The notes: a model not told the origin generated them from the letters alone. DNA of 64,000 nucleotides from G965207335 sp965207335 (GCA_965207335.1 OZ242267.1:1488001-1552000); one strand, 5' to 3'; positions 28,589 to 36,020 are shown, counted from the first letter of the stretch. Program-made: numbers and translations.

Positions 28589-28999
28589 TTATGCAGATAA
28601 CATATCAAGACAAAAAATAATAAAACGATTAGTTATTCTTTTTTGTTTCTGCTGTGTTTTTAGTGTTTTAACTGTTTTTGCAGTTTTTGTGTCTAAAAAC
28701 GGTTTTATTTGACTTATTTTTTGCTTATAAATAACCCTGCCATCTTTTGTCTTAATCCACATAAGCGAATCTAAGGTAGAGGTAGTGTATTTAGCATATT
28801 CTCGCTTATTTTTAATACTTAAACAAGCAAAATTACCTTGTGTATTAACGAAGAAACGAGCATACTTATTATAAGCATTTACAGTAATAGTTTTATCATT
28901 GTATTTTAATGTAATAATACAATAGCTTATTTTACTATCACTATTTTTTGGTTGCCAAGTTGACACTCTTGTTGAGTGTATTTTTGCTGTGATTTGCAT
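28589..28999 (-). CDS. ICE accessory protein of unknown function
   Basis: 136 residues from ATG 28999, which follows SD AAGGAGG by six bases; the longer frame to 29026 would include the SD and hairpin. A small basic protein: the N-terminal half is beta-rich (QITAKIHSTRVSTWQPKN, ISYCIITLKYNDKTITVNAY), the C-terminus is Lys/Thr-rich. No family is recognised. It is the third gene of a small operon after the two membrane peptides at 29332-29079. Its SD lies in a switching hairpin leader (29000-29058). Confidence 0.6.
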   Translation of the reverse strand: MQITAKIHSTRVSTWQPKNSDSKISYCIITLKYNDKTITVNAYNKYARFFVNTQGNFACLSIKNKREYAKYTTSTLDSLMWIKTKDGRVIYKQKISQIKPFLDTKTAKTVKTLKTQQKQKRITNRFIIFCLDMLSA

Positions 29000-29058
29000 A
29001 ATGCCTCCTTGTAAAAAAGGAAACACTAACCCAACAGGGATAATGTTTCCCTGTGGGT
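29000..29058 (-). promoter_or_regulatory. intergenic switch-type hairpins over the SD of 28999 gene
   Basis: Read on the minus strand: CCCACAGGGA pairs with TCCCTGTTGGG, and TCCTT pairs with the SD AAGGAGG. Alternatively GGAAACA of the first arm can pair with TGTTTCC just before the SD, freeing the SD. The same three-strand logic occurs before 29332, 34035, 35139, 36556 and 37096. Confidence 0.5.
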
Positions 29059-29078
29059 TATAAAATATCTAATTTATA

Positions 29079-29186
29079 TTAGACTTGTTTTTGTTGACGT
29101 TTTTGGCGTCTTTCTTTGAGTTCAATAGATAAAGCCATTGCTCCTAAAATAAGCAAAGCACTGAGTGCTACAATTATAGTATTCAT
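29079..29186 (-). CDS. small membrane peptide B of a paralogous pair
   Basis: 35 residues, one membrane segment (VALSALLILGAMALSI) and a basic tail (KERRQKRQQKQ). It starts within the stop of the preceding gene (ATGA overlap), so the pair is translationally coupled. Similar tiny second genes follow the homologues at 31882 (gene 32040-32138) and 35139 (gene 35315-35422). Function unknown. Confidence 0.6.
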   Translation of the reverse strand: MNTIIVALSALLILGAMALSIELKERRQKRQQKQV

Positions 29187-29332
29187 AATTCTTTTACTCC
29201 ATAGCTAATAAATAAAGTACCAATTATAGCTACAACAAAGACTACAATAAATGGAACTTGACTAAAAAATGTTGCTACTATTCCAACAACTACCAAATTG
29301 TTGCCAATACTTCGGCAACTTTCTTTTATCAT
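29183..29332 (-). CDS. small membrane peptide A of a paralogous pair
   Basis: 49 residues with two membrane segments. The signature RSIGNNLVVVGIVATFFS recurs as a similar sequence (VSNNLITAGIVSAFFS) in the truncated gene at 31882 and more distantly (YIGNVGVVLLSASIIGEFF) in 35139. SD AAAGGAG precedes the ATG. It is the first gene after the pseudoknot leader at 29333-29503. The three paralogous pairs in one element suggest a selected but unknown function, for example membrane-level exclusion, regulation or toxicity. Confidence 0.6.
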   Translation of the reverse strand: MIKESCRSIGNNLVVVGIVATFFSQVPFIVVFVVAIIGTLFISYGVKEL

Positions 29333-29503
29333 ATATCTCCTTTAATAGATTAAAAACATCACAGGAGGTAATTTTTACCCAACAGGGAAACATTATCCCT
29401 GTGGGTTATATAAAACATTGGTTAAAACTCATCGCTTTAACTAACCGACTTTATCTCTGTTTATGCAAGTCGTGCATCTTTTTTAGGTATGCTCCTATTT
29501 TAA
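29333..29503 (-). ncRNA. pseudoknot leader RNA, divergent copy (L4)
   Basis: A promoter (TTGACA at 29536-29531, TATAAT at 29515-29510, spacer 15) precedes it on the minus strand. Helix a is CGACTT (29472-29467) with AAGTCG (29451-29446). Helix b joins GCATAAACA (29466-29458), inside a, to TGTTTTATA (29417-29409), beyond a, so the two cross. A GCGATGAG loop flanked by TTAAA/TTTTAA lies between. The switching part follows: CACAGG can pair with CCCTG or with CCTGTG, and CTCCT with the SD AGGAG. Helix a differs from the CAACCC/GGGTTG of copies L1 and L2 but still pairs. Confidence 0.55.
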
Positions 29504-29536
29504 AATTCCATTATAACACAATTAGTTATTTGTCAA
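29504..29536 (-). promoter_or_regulatory. sigma-70-like promoter of leader L4
   Basis: On the minus strand TTGACA (29536-29531) and TATAAT (29515-29510) are both perfect hexamers, with a short 15-base spacer. Transcription would start near 29503 and run into the pseudoknot leader and gene pair. Confidence 0.65.
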
Positions 29537-29556
29537 GGTTAAGTAATTTAGATATA

Positions 29557-30024
29557 TTAGTTGCTATGATTAAGTGTAATTTGTTTGTTTTGCACCTGTG
29601 CTATACTAATGCCTAGTTTTCTAGCAAAATCTCTAATTTGTGTGCTTGTTGCATTTTTAAAGTATAAATCAACAGGTGTTATAAAACTAACATTTATTAG
29701 TTCTTTAATATTATTGATACAATCATTAGCACAAGTGCTTATATCTATTGTTATATTTTTTCTTTTAGGAATAAATTTACCAATATTAGACTTATAATCA
29801 AACATAGAATCAGTACCATATAAATCCTTGTGTGCTTGATTAACTGACTTTTGAAAGTCTAATACCTTTTGTGTTGTTTGGCGTATTATTTGAGCAAATA
29901 ACTTAGCATATTTCTCTCTTTCTGTCTTAGTTGTTGCAAATATACCTAATACTTCTATTAGAGTTATATCAGGACTTATCAGCCCTTTATATTGCTCTCT
30001 TAATTGTTGTGTTTTTATATAGTC
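29557..30024 (-). pseudogene. ICE protein of PFL_4693 family, 5'-truncated
   Basis: The frame is open from just after a stop (30025-30027) to 29557, 155 codons, the first ATG being internal (29805). It contains GLISPDITLIEVLGIFATTK, EREKYAKLFAQIIRQ, a redox-like TCANDC, VDLYFKNATSTQIRDFARKLGI and ITLNHS, all in the order of TIGR03759. The signal peptide and N-terminus are missing, cut off near the end of the IS element that starts at 30058. It is read as a remnant of the same ICE as the PFL_4711 and PFL_4695 genes. Confidence 0.75.
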
Positions 30025-30063
30025 TTATTAAATAATTAAAATACAAATCATCACATCAGTGAA

Positions 30064-31260
30064 CTACCCACCCACGGCAGAGCCGATGGGTTGGGCTTCG
30101 GGCTTCGCAGGATGTGCATTGCTAACAATGTCTGATTTTTCCTCCACCTTTGTAATCGCAAGTTCCTCACGATATATTTTTAATCCTTCTTTTAGAATAT
30201 TGATACTTGCATTCAAATCACGGTCTAATTTATGACCATTTTTGCAAGTCCACTCTCTATCTGAAAGATTTAAGTCTTGATTTATGTATCCACAAACACT
30301 ACAAGTCTTTGAACTAGGATACCAACGGTTTATCTTAACAACAGTTTTGTCATTCCAATTTGCCTTGTACTCAACAAATCTAACAAATGTACCCCAACTT
30401 GCATCAGCAATATGTTTGGATAGTTTTCTATTTTTAATCATTCCTTTAATATTCAAATCTTCAAGGCAAATTATATCAAAATTAGATACAATATCATTAC
30501 TTACTTTATGTAATACATCTTGTCTTGTGTTTGCTATTTTCTCGTGAATTAAGGCAACTTTACGTTTTTGTTTTTCAAACATATTACTACCCTTTGTTTT
30601 ACGAGAAAGATGTTGTTGTGCTTTCTTAAACTGTCTTTCATATCTTTTTGTATATCTATTATTTTTGTATTTAATTCCATCAGAAGTGATAGCAAAGTCT
30701 TTTAAACCTAAGTCTATCCCAATTGATTTGCCAGTTTTTTTACTTGGTTCATATTCTTGTTCAGTTAATATTGAAACAAAGTATTTACCAGTCGGGGTTT
30801 TAGATATTGTGAACTTACCTATCTCACCCTTTATTTCTCTATGAATGTTTGCTTTAATACCACCTTTAAATTTAGGTGCATATATTCTACCATCAAGCAC
30901 TTTTGTGCGTTGTGGTACTGTAAATGTGTTCTTTTTACGTTTTGATTTAAACTTTGGAAACATTGCATTTCCACGAAAGAAATTAACATAAGCCGTATCT
31001 AAACTTCTTAAAGCAAATTGAAGTGTTTGTGAATTGACTTCTTTCAACCAAACAGTATCTTCTTTTTTCTTTAATTCAGTTAAGGTTTTTGCTTGTCCGT
31101 AGTAATTATCAGTTTTCTTATCCGCTTGGTACTGTTCCTTACGTTCATTTAAAAAGTGATTGTAAATATATCTAACACAACCGAAGTGCTTATCTAACAA
31201 GGTTTTCTGTTCCTCATTAGGTAATAATTCAAATTTATATGTTCTATGTATATTCTTCAC
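30064..31260 (-). CDS. tnpB: TnpB, IS605 OrfB-type RNA-guided nuclease
   Basis: 398 residues. TnpB is the ancestor-like relative of Cas12 and cuts DNA guided by an RNA made from the element's right end. The RuvC residues are intact: D in GIDLGLKDFA, E in ICLEDLNIKGM, and D in DRDLNASINI. The zinc finger CSVCGYINQDLNLSDREWTC is complete. The N-terminus RTYKFELLPNEEQKTLLDKH is typical. The guide RNA scaffold would span the gene end and the element tip (about 30058-30150). The identical copy is at 39212. Confidence 0.92.
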   Translation of the reverse strand: MKNIHRTYKFELLPNEEQKTLLDKHFGCVRYIYNHFLNERKEQYQADKKTDNYYGQAKTLTELKKKEDTVWLKEVNSQTLQFALRSLDTAYVNFFRGNAMFPKFKSKRKKNTFTVPQRTKVLDGRIYAPKFKGGIKANIHREIKGEIGKFTISKTPTGKYFVSILTEQEYEPSKKTGKSIGIDLGLKDFAITSDGIKYKNNRYTKRYERQFKKAQQHLSRKTKGSNMFEKQKRKVALIHEKIANTRQDVLHKVSNDIVSNFDIICLEDLNIKGMIKNRKLSKHIADASWGTFVRFVEYKANWNDKTVVKINRWYPSSKTCSVCGYINQDLNLSDREWTCKNGHKLDRDLNASINILKEGLKIYREELAITKVEEKSDIVSNAHPAKPEAQPIGSAVGG

Positions 31261-31407
31261 TCTATTATTAAATAGTCTAATATTCTGTAAAAGTACAATA
31301 TTTTATACGAAATGTAAAAGTTTTTGTAAATATTATTTAATTAATACCGTATTTAGTCTAAATCATTCCGTCTTTGGTTGTAAATAATTTAAACTAAATA
31401 CTACATT

Positions 31408-31812
31408 ATGCAATCAAATTACATTTCTACAAACCATTCAAAACATTACTTAAAAGCACATATCATATTGGTTACAAAATATCGTAAACCACTTTTGGTT
31501 AATCAACTTAAACAAGATATGTACCAAATATTCAACAATATCATAGATAATTCAGATTTTAGTGTAGAAGTCTTTCAGTCAGATATAGACCATATACATT
31601 TTCTTATCCGTTACATTCCACGTCTTTCAATATCTCAAATAGTCCGTAGGTTAAAACAACAATCTACATCTCACATTTGGCAATTACATCCAACATTACT
31701 TCGTAAAGAGTATTGGTACAAAAATATTTTTTGGAGTTCAGGTTATTTCGTTTGTTCAATAGGCGAAGCATCACCAGATACAATTCGTCAATACATTTTA
31801 AGTCAAGGTTAA
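31408..31812 (+). CDS. tnpA: TnpA, IS200/IS605-family HUH transposase
   Basis: 134 residues. It is a Y1 HUH single-strand transposase: the HUH motif is in SDIDHIHFLIRY and the catalytic Tyr in TIRQYILSQG near the end. The protein is full length and the gene intact. It is divergent from tnpB with 147 bases between. Identity with the copy at 38660 shows recent transposition or recombination. Confidence 0.93.
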   Translation: MQSNYISTNHSKHYLKAHIILVTKYRKPLLVNQLKQDMYQIFNNIIDNSDFSVEVFQSDIDHIHFLIRYIPRLSISQIVRRLKQQSTSHIWQLHPTLLRKEYWYKNIFWSSGYFVCSIGEASPDTIRQYILSQG

Positions 31813-31881
31813 TTACTATCTTTGTCGCTTACATCCCACCAACGCAAAAGCGATTAGTGGGTTTTACGCTCGATAAATAAA

Positions 31882-32043
31882 AATAAAATCAAAGAGCGAT
31901 GTGCATCTGTTAGTAATAACTTAATTACTGCAGGCATAGTATCAGCTTTTTTTAGTGATAGTGTTTCTATTAATACTGCACTTACAGTGTGGGTAATAGG
32001 AGTAGTTTTGGCAATTTACAGTGTTTTAGAGGAGGAATTATGA
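31882..32043 (+). pseudogene. small membrane peptide A', 5' end cut by IS
   Basis: The frame starts at the IS junction without a start codon and reads KERCASVSNNLITAGIVSAF and so on to TGA 32041-32043. It is a homologue of the 49-residue protein at 29332 (IGNNLVVVGIVATFF). Only the first few residues are lost. An SD (GGAGGAA) for the next gene lies in its end. Confidence 0.6.
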
Positions 32044-32138
32044 ATGCAGCCATATTAGCAATATTAACTGGTGTAGTATTTTTTGTTCTTGCTGTGATAG
32101 CTAATTACCAAGAAAAACAAAAAAAACACTTAAAATAA
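32040..32138 (+). CDS. small membrane peptide B'
   Basis: 32 residues: one membrane segment (AILAILTGVVFFVLAVIA) and a basic tail (YQEKQKKHLK). The start overlaps the stop of the truncated A' gene (ATGA). It corresponds to the genes at 29186 and 35315. With A' broken, the translational coupling is lost but its own SD is intact. Confidence 0.5.
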   Translation: MNAAILAILTGVVFFVLAVIANYQEKQKKHLK

Positions 32139-32305
32139 AATCAAGGACTGTCTTTTTAGGTAGTCCACCATATTTGGCATAGTTGTTTTATGTCATTTCC
32201 CATACGGAGACAATTTTTCTCCGTTGGGAGATGTCTTTGTATCGGGTTTTCAGCGTGCAGATGTTTTTTAGTCTGCATTTTCATAACGATATAAGGAGAA
32301 ACAAT
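32139..32305 (+). ncRNA. structured leader of the DUF3577 gene
   Basis: Helices seen: GGACT/AGTCC (about 32144-32164), CCCA-T-ACGGAG with CTCCGT-TGGG (about 32198-32227), TGCAGA/GTCTGCA (about 32256-32277), and TTGTATCG pairing with CGATATAA right before the SD AAGGAG. AGACA of the second helix can alternatively pair with TGTCT that follows it. This is a switch-like layout over the SD. A 'DUF3577 RNA motif' is known upstream of such genes; membership is not checked. Confidence 0.45.
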
Positions 32306-32675
32306 ATGACAGATACAAAAAATAATGCAGAAAGCTCTCAAAAGGAGTATTTTAATCTTCATACTATAAGGTGTAGGCTATATAAACCGTATGAGAACTG
32401 TTACCCCTAAAAAAGGCGATAAGTTTCTTGCGGCTGATGTTGCTGCCATTCGTGGTAGCACTGATAGTATTGACTATACTTATTTTAGCACCAGATTTAA
32501 TGGTAATGCTAAAATAGTAATAGAAGATAATCTAGATGCTATAAAAGACAGTAATGCTAAAGAGGATGGTAAGGTCCTAGTTAGCTTTATTATTGCCGAT
32601 ACATACCCACAAGCTTTTAAGTATGAAAAAGGTAAAAAACAAGGTGTATTAACACTAGAACAAAGGAGAGCATGA
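32306..32675 (+). pseudogene. DUF3577 ICE protein with one-base frameshift
   Basis: The first frame starts at ATG 32306 with SD AAGGAGA and reads to EYFNLHTI; the family then continues GVGYINRMRTVTPKKGDKF, which is found in the next frame after one extra base near 32371. The second frame runs on through FLAADVAAIRGSTDSIDYTY, VLVSFIIADTYPQAFKYEKG to TGA 32673-32675. Together they give a DUF3577 (STY4534 family) protein, a small ICE protein of unknown role. Either a mutation or a programmed shift (an AT-rich site, TATAAGG) explains it; mutation is simpler. The 3' end overlaps the SD of the next gene. Confidence 0.75.
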
Positions 32676-32676
32676 T

Positions 32677-33801
32677 ATGGCATTAATGTTTCAAAGACTA
32701 GCAAGAAATTTTGCTAAAAACGGTTATTTTCCAACAGATAGTGATACAACTGCTGGTATTCTAACAAAACTTAAAAACAACAACAGTGATAATGGCATGG
32801 TTCGTATTATTGATCCCTGCTGTGGTGAAGGTGTAATAATGGCTGAGCTTCAAAACCATTTATCAGAGCTTAACACTAATATTAAAATTGAAAGTGTAGG
32901 TATTGAAATAGACGAAGAAAGAGCATACCATGCAAAATCAATGTCTAACTTAGATACTGTGATACACGGTAATATTAATGATTGTTATATTGGCGATAGA
33001 CAGTTTGGGTTGTTATTTTTAAATCCACCCTACGGAGATATGCTGTCTGATAATGTGTCATTAAATAGTAGAACTGCTGATGAAAAACGCTTAGAAATAA
33101 TGTTTTTTAATAATTGCTATTCTAAACTGCAGTTTGGCGGTGTTTTAGTATTAATAATTCCGCATTATGTACTAAATAGCGAGTTTGCTACATTAATTAC
33201 TGCACATTTTGATGATATATCTGTGTATAAAGCACCTGAGCAGAGGTTTAAGCAAGTAGTGTTGTTTGCCAATAAAATAAAAAGCACTACTCCCAAGGCA
33301 TATGTTGTAAAGCAGTTGGCTAAAGTAGCTGATACTATGGAGCATTTAGAAGTATTAGATGTTAATGTTGATAATAAAGTATATGAAGTGCCTTTGTGTA
33401 ATAAAGCACAACAGCTATTATTAACTAAATTTAGTATAGATGCTAAACAATTAACTGATGAGGTAAAACAGCAAAGTAATTTATGGGATAGTTTTAATAG
33501 TCATTTTATTAGTAATAGCCATAAAACTTACAGACCATTAAGAAAAATGTCTGACTGGCATTTAGCTTTGGCTTTAGCAGCTGGTGCTGTATATGGCATA
33601 GTTTCTTCTGATAAAAAAACTTTGTTAGTTAAAGGTAATACTTTTAAAGATAAAAAGCACACTACTGAAGTAAAGGTTAATGAAAAGACTGGGAGTGTTA
33701 AAGAAACAATTATATCAACAGATATATTTGTCCCAATAATTAATGCAATAGACTTTACAGAAAATAGTGAAAACTATGGTGAAGTTATAACAATTAGATA
33801 A
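32677..33801 (+). CDS. DNA methyltransferase-like protein (DUF6094 type)
   Basis: 374 residues. Motif I is IIDPCCGEGVIM (SAM binding, about residue 44), the acidic loop is VGIEIDEERAY, and motif IV is FLNPPYGDM (about 114), the NPPY signature of N6-adenine methyltransferases. The order and spacing match ICE-borne 'DUF6094' proteins, which act as predicted methyltransferases in the accessory part of PFGI/ICEclc-like elements. Start ATG 32677 lies 1 base after the DUF3577 stop with SD AAAGGAGAG inside that gene. No cognate nuclease is nearby, so it may be a solitary methylase that protects the element. Confidence 0.8.
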   Translation: MALMFQRLARNFAKNGYFPTDSDTTAGILTKLKNNNSDNGMVRIIDPCCGEGVIMAELQNHLSELNTNIKIESVGIEIDEERAYHAKSMSNLDTVIHGNINDCYIGDRQFGLLFLNPPYGDMLSDNVSLNSRTADEKRLEIMFFNNCYSKLQFGGVLVLIIPHYVLNSEFATLITAHFDDISVYKAPEQRFKQVVLFANKIKSTTPKAYVVKQLAKVADTMEHLEVLDVNVDNKVYEVPLCNKAQQLLLTKFSIDAKQLTDEVKQQSNLWDSFNSHFISNSHKTYRPLRKMSDWHLALALAAGAVYGIVSSDKKTLLVKGNTFKDKKHTTEVKVNEKTGSVKETIISTDIFVPIINAIDFTENSENYGEVITIR

Positions 33802-33810
33802 ACCTAACCT

Positions 33811-33839
33811 TATACCCATTGCATCAAGCAGTGGGTATA
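33811..33839 (+). repeat. strong hairpin after the methyltransferase gene
   Basis: TATACCCATTGC, loop ATCAA, GCAGTGGGTATA: a 12-bp stem with one wobble, ten bases after the stop. No T-run follows, so it is more likely a 3'-end stabilising or processing structure than a terminator. Confidence 0.5.
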
Positions 33840-33860
33840 TAGATAGTTTTATAACAAATT

Positions 33861-34034
33861 AACACCACAAGGTGTATAAACAACCCGAGCAAACATATTA
33901 CTATGATGAATAGTAGTATAAGGTTGACAGCGATGAGCTGATTGTTTGTATATAACCGCAGGGAGATATTTTGCCCTGTTGGGTAAAAAACATCTCCTTG
34001 TTTTTCAAAACAACTAATAAAGGAGAGTAAAAAA
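33861..34034 (+). ncRNA. pseudoknot leader RNA, copy L1
   Basis: ACACC/GGTGT starts it. CAACC pairs with GGTTG across a hairpin TACTAT-GATGA-ATAGTA, while GCAAACA inside that loop pairs with TGTTTGT beyond, a crossing helix. A second hairpin has the same GATGA loop (CAGC-GATGA-GCTG). Then AGGGAGAT can pair with GCCCT or with ATCTCC, and CTCCTT with the SD AAGGAG. The arrangement is the same as in L2 (34965) and mostly in L3 (36399). Confidence 0.6.
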
Positions 34035-34661
34035 ATGAAAATAAACAAAAAAGAGGCTTACGAAATAGTTAGAAAAATGTCTCAATATAATAATAATAAT
34101 AATAAAATAAAGGATGATTTAAGCAAGCTACTACATTATTTTGGTAGTACTTCACCCAAAAAAGCTAAAACTCCATTACAATGGGTAGCTAGTTTTGTAG
34201 GTAAAAATGATTACCACAGGCCTGCACTTAATTTTATATGCGTCAAAGGTAATATTATCATTGCAACAAATGGCCATGCTTTAGCCATAATAGAAAATAC
34301 TAATAACTATAAAGATGGTTTATATAATTACAGTAATAATCAATTATTAAAAGATGATAGCACAATTCTTAAATATCCTAGCATAAAAGATATATTATCA
34401 TTAGATGAATTTATAAAAAATGAGGATAGTAAATACACTAGAAAAGTGATTAATGAAAAAAAATCACAATATGTGCTAACAGATATTTATGATAGAGAAT
34501 GTTTGTTTGATGCAAAGTATATTGAAAGAATCTTATATTGTGCAAAAAAATGGCATTTTGAAACAAAAGATGAAGATGGTGCACTTACTAAACTTAAAGC
34601 TGAAACAGAGTTTGGCAAATGTATAGTAATGGCTATACAAAATGGTAAAAAAGGGCTATAA
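34035..34661 (+). CDS. ICE accessory protein, possible DNA-clamp-like fold
   Basis: 208 residues. The stretch YHRPALNFICVKGNIIIATNGHALAIIE resembles the 'read-out' strand pattern (RPAL..I.V..G.I.ATDGH) of sliding-clamp-like proteins in phages and ICEs. No other family is recognised. The N-terminus has an Asn run (YNNNNNK) from an AAT/AAC tract. It lies in a one-gene unit behind leader L1, with SD AAAGGAGAG. The function is unknown; a replication or regulatory role is only suggested by the clamp-like block. Confidence 0.5.
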   Translation: MKINKKEAYEIVRKMSQYNNNNNKIKDDLSKLLHYFGSTSPKKAKTPLQWVASFVGKNDYHRPALNFICVKGNIIIATNGHALAIIENTNNYKDGLYNYSNNQLLKDDSTILKYPSIKDILSLDEFIKNEDSKYTRKVINEKKSQYVLTDIYDRECLFDAKYIERILYCAKKWHFETKDEDGALTKLKAETEFGKCIVMAIQNGKKGL

Positions 34662-34964
34662 CCGCCTAAGCGGTTGAAGGGTAAGGGATTGATTTTTCTT
34701 AAGGAAAAATCCTTATCCCTTAAAGTCAAAAGCTATGCCTCGCCTCTCTAAGTTCGTTCGTCTCGGCATAGCACACAGAATTAATACCTTTGCAGGAATT
34801 AACCCTGTGTGCTAAAGGGCTTTTTAATAAGACATGGGGAAGTAAGGCTAGTCTTATTAAAAAAAAGGGTATGCTCTAGTTAGAGCATAAAAGGGTAAAG
34901 CGAAAAAAATTGCCGCAATAGTTAAAATTATGTTAGAATGGCAATTACACAGAATTATAGAATT
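34662..34964 (+). ncRNA. non-coding segment with five stable helices
   Basis: Helices in order: a long stem AAGGGAT..ATTTTTC/GGAAAAAT..ATCCCTT (34681-34723), GCTATGCC/GGCATAGC (about 34731-34769), GCACACAG/CTGTGTGC (about 34768-34813), TTTTTAATAAGAC/GTCTTATTAAAAA (about 34822-34863) and TATGCTCTA/TAGAGCATA (34869-34888). No gene is seen. The density of perfect pairs is far above the surrounding AT-rich DNA. A promoter-like TTGCCG-17-TTAGAA lies at about 34910-34938 and would start the next leader L2. It may be a stable ncRNA or a leader remnant. Confidence 0.45.
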
Positions 34965-35135
34965 AACACCTACAAGGTGTAAACAACCCAATGCAAACAT
35001 ATTACTATGATGAATAGTAGTACAGGGTTGACAGCGATGAGCTGACTGTTTGCATAGCCACAGGGCGATACTTTTGTCCTAGTGGATTAAAATACCTCCT
35101 GTGATTTTTTTTTAAAATAACACAGGAGGTAAGGA
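34965..35135 (+). ncRNA. pseudoknot leader RNA, copy L2 (best example)
   Basis: Helix a: CAACCC (34984-34989) with GGGTTG (35025-35030). Helix b: ATGCAAACA (34991-34999) with TGTTTGCAT (35047-35055), perfect 9 bp and crossing a. Hairpin c: TACTAT-GATGA-ATAGTA (35003-35019). Hairpin d: CAGC-GATGA-GCTG (35032-35044). Then the switch: ACCTCCTGTG pairs with CACAGGAGGT, hiding the SD, or CCTGTG pairs with the upstream CACAGG, freeing it. A short frame (ATGATGAATAGTAG...) also lies in c; it has no SD. Confidence 0.6.
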
Positions 35136-35138
35136 TGT

Positions 35139-35324
35139 ATGAAGCATTTTAGAATAAAATTGTTTGATTATATAGGCAATGTAGGTGTAGTTTTATTATC
35201 AGCGTCAATTATAGGAGAGTTTTTTATGCAAGTGCATTCAGATTCAACTATTAAAGCGTTTATTGTAGGAATTATACTTATTATGTTTTCTAGTATAATA
35301 ACTAAGGAGGACTTATGGAAGTAA
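35139..35324 (+). CDS. small membrane peptide, distant member of pair family A
   Basis: 61 residues with two membrane segments: NVGVVLLSASIIGEFFMQV and AFIVGIILIMFSSIIT. It resembles the proteins at 29332 and 31882 in length, topology and the IGN(x)VVL pattern. SD AGGAGGT is in the switching hairpin of leader L2. It overlaps its small partner gene at 35315 by ten bases. Function unknown. Confidence 0.55.
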   Translation: MKHFRIKLFDYIGNVGVVLLSASIIGEFFMQVHSDSTIKAFIVGIILIMFSSIITKEDLWK

Positions 35325-35422
35325 TAGATATAATGTTAGGTTCTTTATTGCTTATGTCTTTTACTATGGCAGTTACTTTCTATTTGTTAGATAGTAAAAA
35401 CAAAAATCAAGACCAAGCCTAA
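35315..35422 (+). CDS. small membrane peptide B-type partner
   Basis: 35 residues: one membrane segment (IDIMLGSLLLMSFTMAVTFYL) and a short polar tail (KNKNQDQA). SD AAGGAGG lies in the end of the previous gene, which it overlaps. It is the third example of the small-partner type seen at 29186 and 32040. Confidence 0.55.
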   Translation: MEVIDIMLGSLLLMSFTMAVTFYLLDSKNKNQDQA

Positions 35423-35459
35423 CTAATAAAGGTTAGAGCATCACAACCCACGGGGATAC

Positions 35460-36020
35460 TTAATATCCCTAAAGGGTAGTTTAACAATCAAGCATTTTAA
35501 TGGCAAATATGGTACTTTTGTCATTGGTTCATTAAATACTCCAGAGGGTTCTTATGAGATTAAAGAATCAGAACTAGAGCAATACGATGAAGGAACTTAT
35601 GAGGGAAATTTTGTTATATCTGAAATTTTTCTAAGTCACTCTAATTTTGGTGGCAACTATAAGTCAATAGTAGCGATATGTGCCAATTTATCAGTTATTG
35701 ATATTGCTGATGCAAGCATTGGACCTGTTAAAGAAGTAATTGAACAAGATCCGCTTGAAAATGAGACAAAAAATAAAGTAGATAAAAAAGTTGTAGTTGA
35801 ACAAAAGAAAGAAGTTACAGTAACTAAAGATAAAGCAGATGAAACAGAGCATTCGTTTTTTGATAAAACACAATTATCTGCATTTAATGCTAAAGAACCT
35901 GTTATTCTTGACCCAACAGATAGAGCTAATATGCGTCAAGGTGCAGATTTTCTTAAAGCTAATGGCTATAAATATGATTTTAAAGCTCAAGTTTGGAATC
36001 ATGTAGATATTCAACAATAA
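35460..36020 (+). CDS. DUF3275 ICE protein without a canonical start codon
   Basis: The frame is open from 35430 to TAA 36018-36020. The sequence LKGSLTIKHFNGKYGTFVIG, then LEQYDEGTYEGNFVISEIF matches the DUF3275 family, whose members begin roughly M-I-x-L-P-G-Q-L-S-I-K. The position of that start Met is codon TTA at 35460; ATA follows at 35463. No ATG, GTG or TTG is in frame until far inside (35930 region). The C-terminal third is Lys/Glu-rich followed by a conserved NMRQGADFLKANGYKYDF block. It sits after a hairpin (GGGATA/TATCCC) of the leader type. Either TTA/ATA is used or the start has been mutated and the gene is silent. Confidence 0.65.
   Translation, partial: LISLKGSLTIKHFNGKYGTFVIGSLNTPEGSYEIKESELEQYDEGTYEGNFVISEIFLSHSNFGGNYKSIVAICANLSVIDIADASIGPVKEVIEQDPLENETKNKVDKKVVVEQKKEVTVTKDKADETEHSFFDKTQLSAFNAKEPVILDPTDRANMRQGADFLKANGYKYDFKAQVWNHVDIQQ

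Larger units (their letters stand above)
30058..31881. mobile_element. IS200/IS605-family element, copy 1 (1824 bp)
   Basis: Ends were set by comparing with copy 2 at 38591-40414: the two are identical across 1824 bases and the flanks differ at once. Contents are tnpA (+) and tnpB (-), divergent, as in IS605/IS608-type elements. The tip beyond tnpA has the hairpin-forming CCCACCAACGCAAAAGCG region, and the tip at tnpB has CCCACCCACGGCAGAGCCGA, the expected subterminal hairpins. No target duplication is expected for this family. Confidence 0.9.

Noticed and set aside
32183..32304. Upstream extension of the DUF3577 frame to 32183
   Set aside because: It reads through the leader hairpins; the ATG at 32306 has a good SD and fits the family start.
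34990..35050. Leader peptide ATGATGAATAGT... in the pseudoknot leaders
   Set aside because: There is no Shine-Dalgarno before it, and the bases are explained by hairpin c; L3 changes the frame end. Kept only as an alternative.
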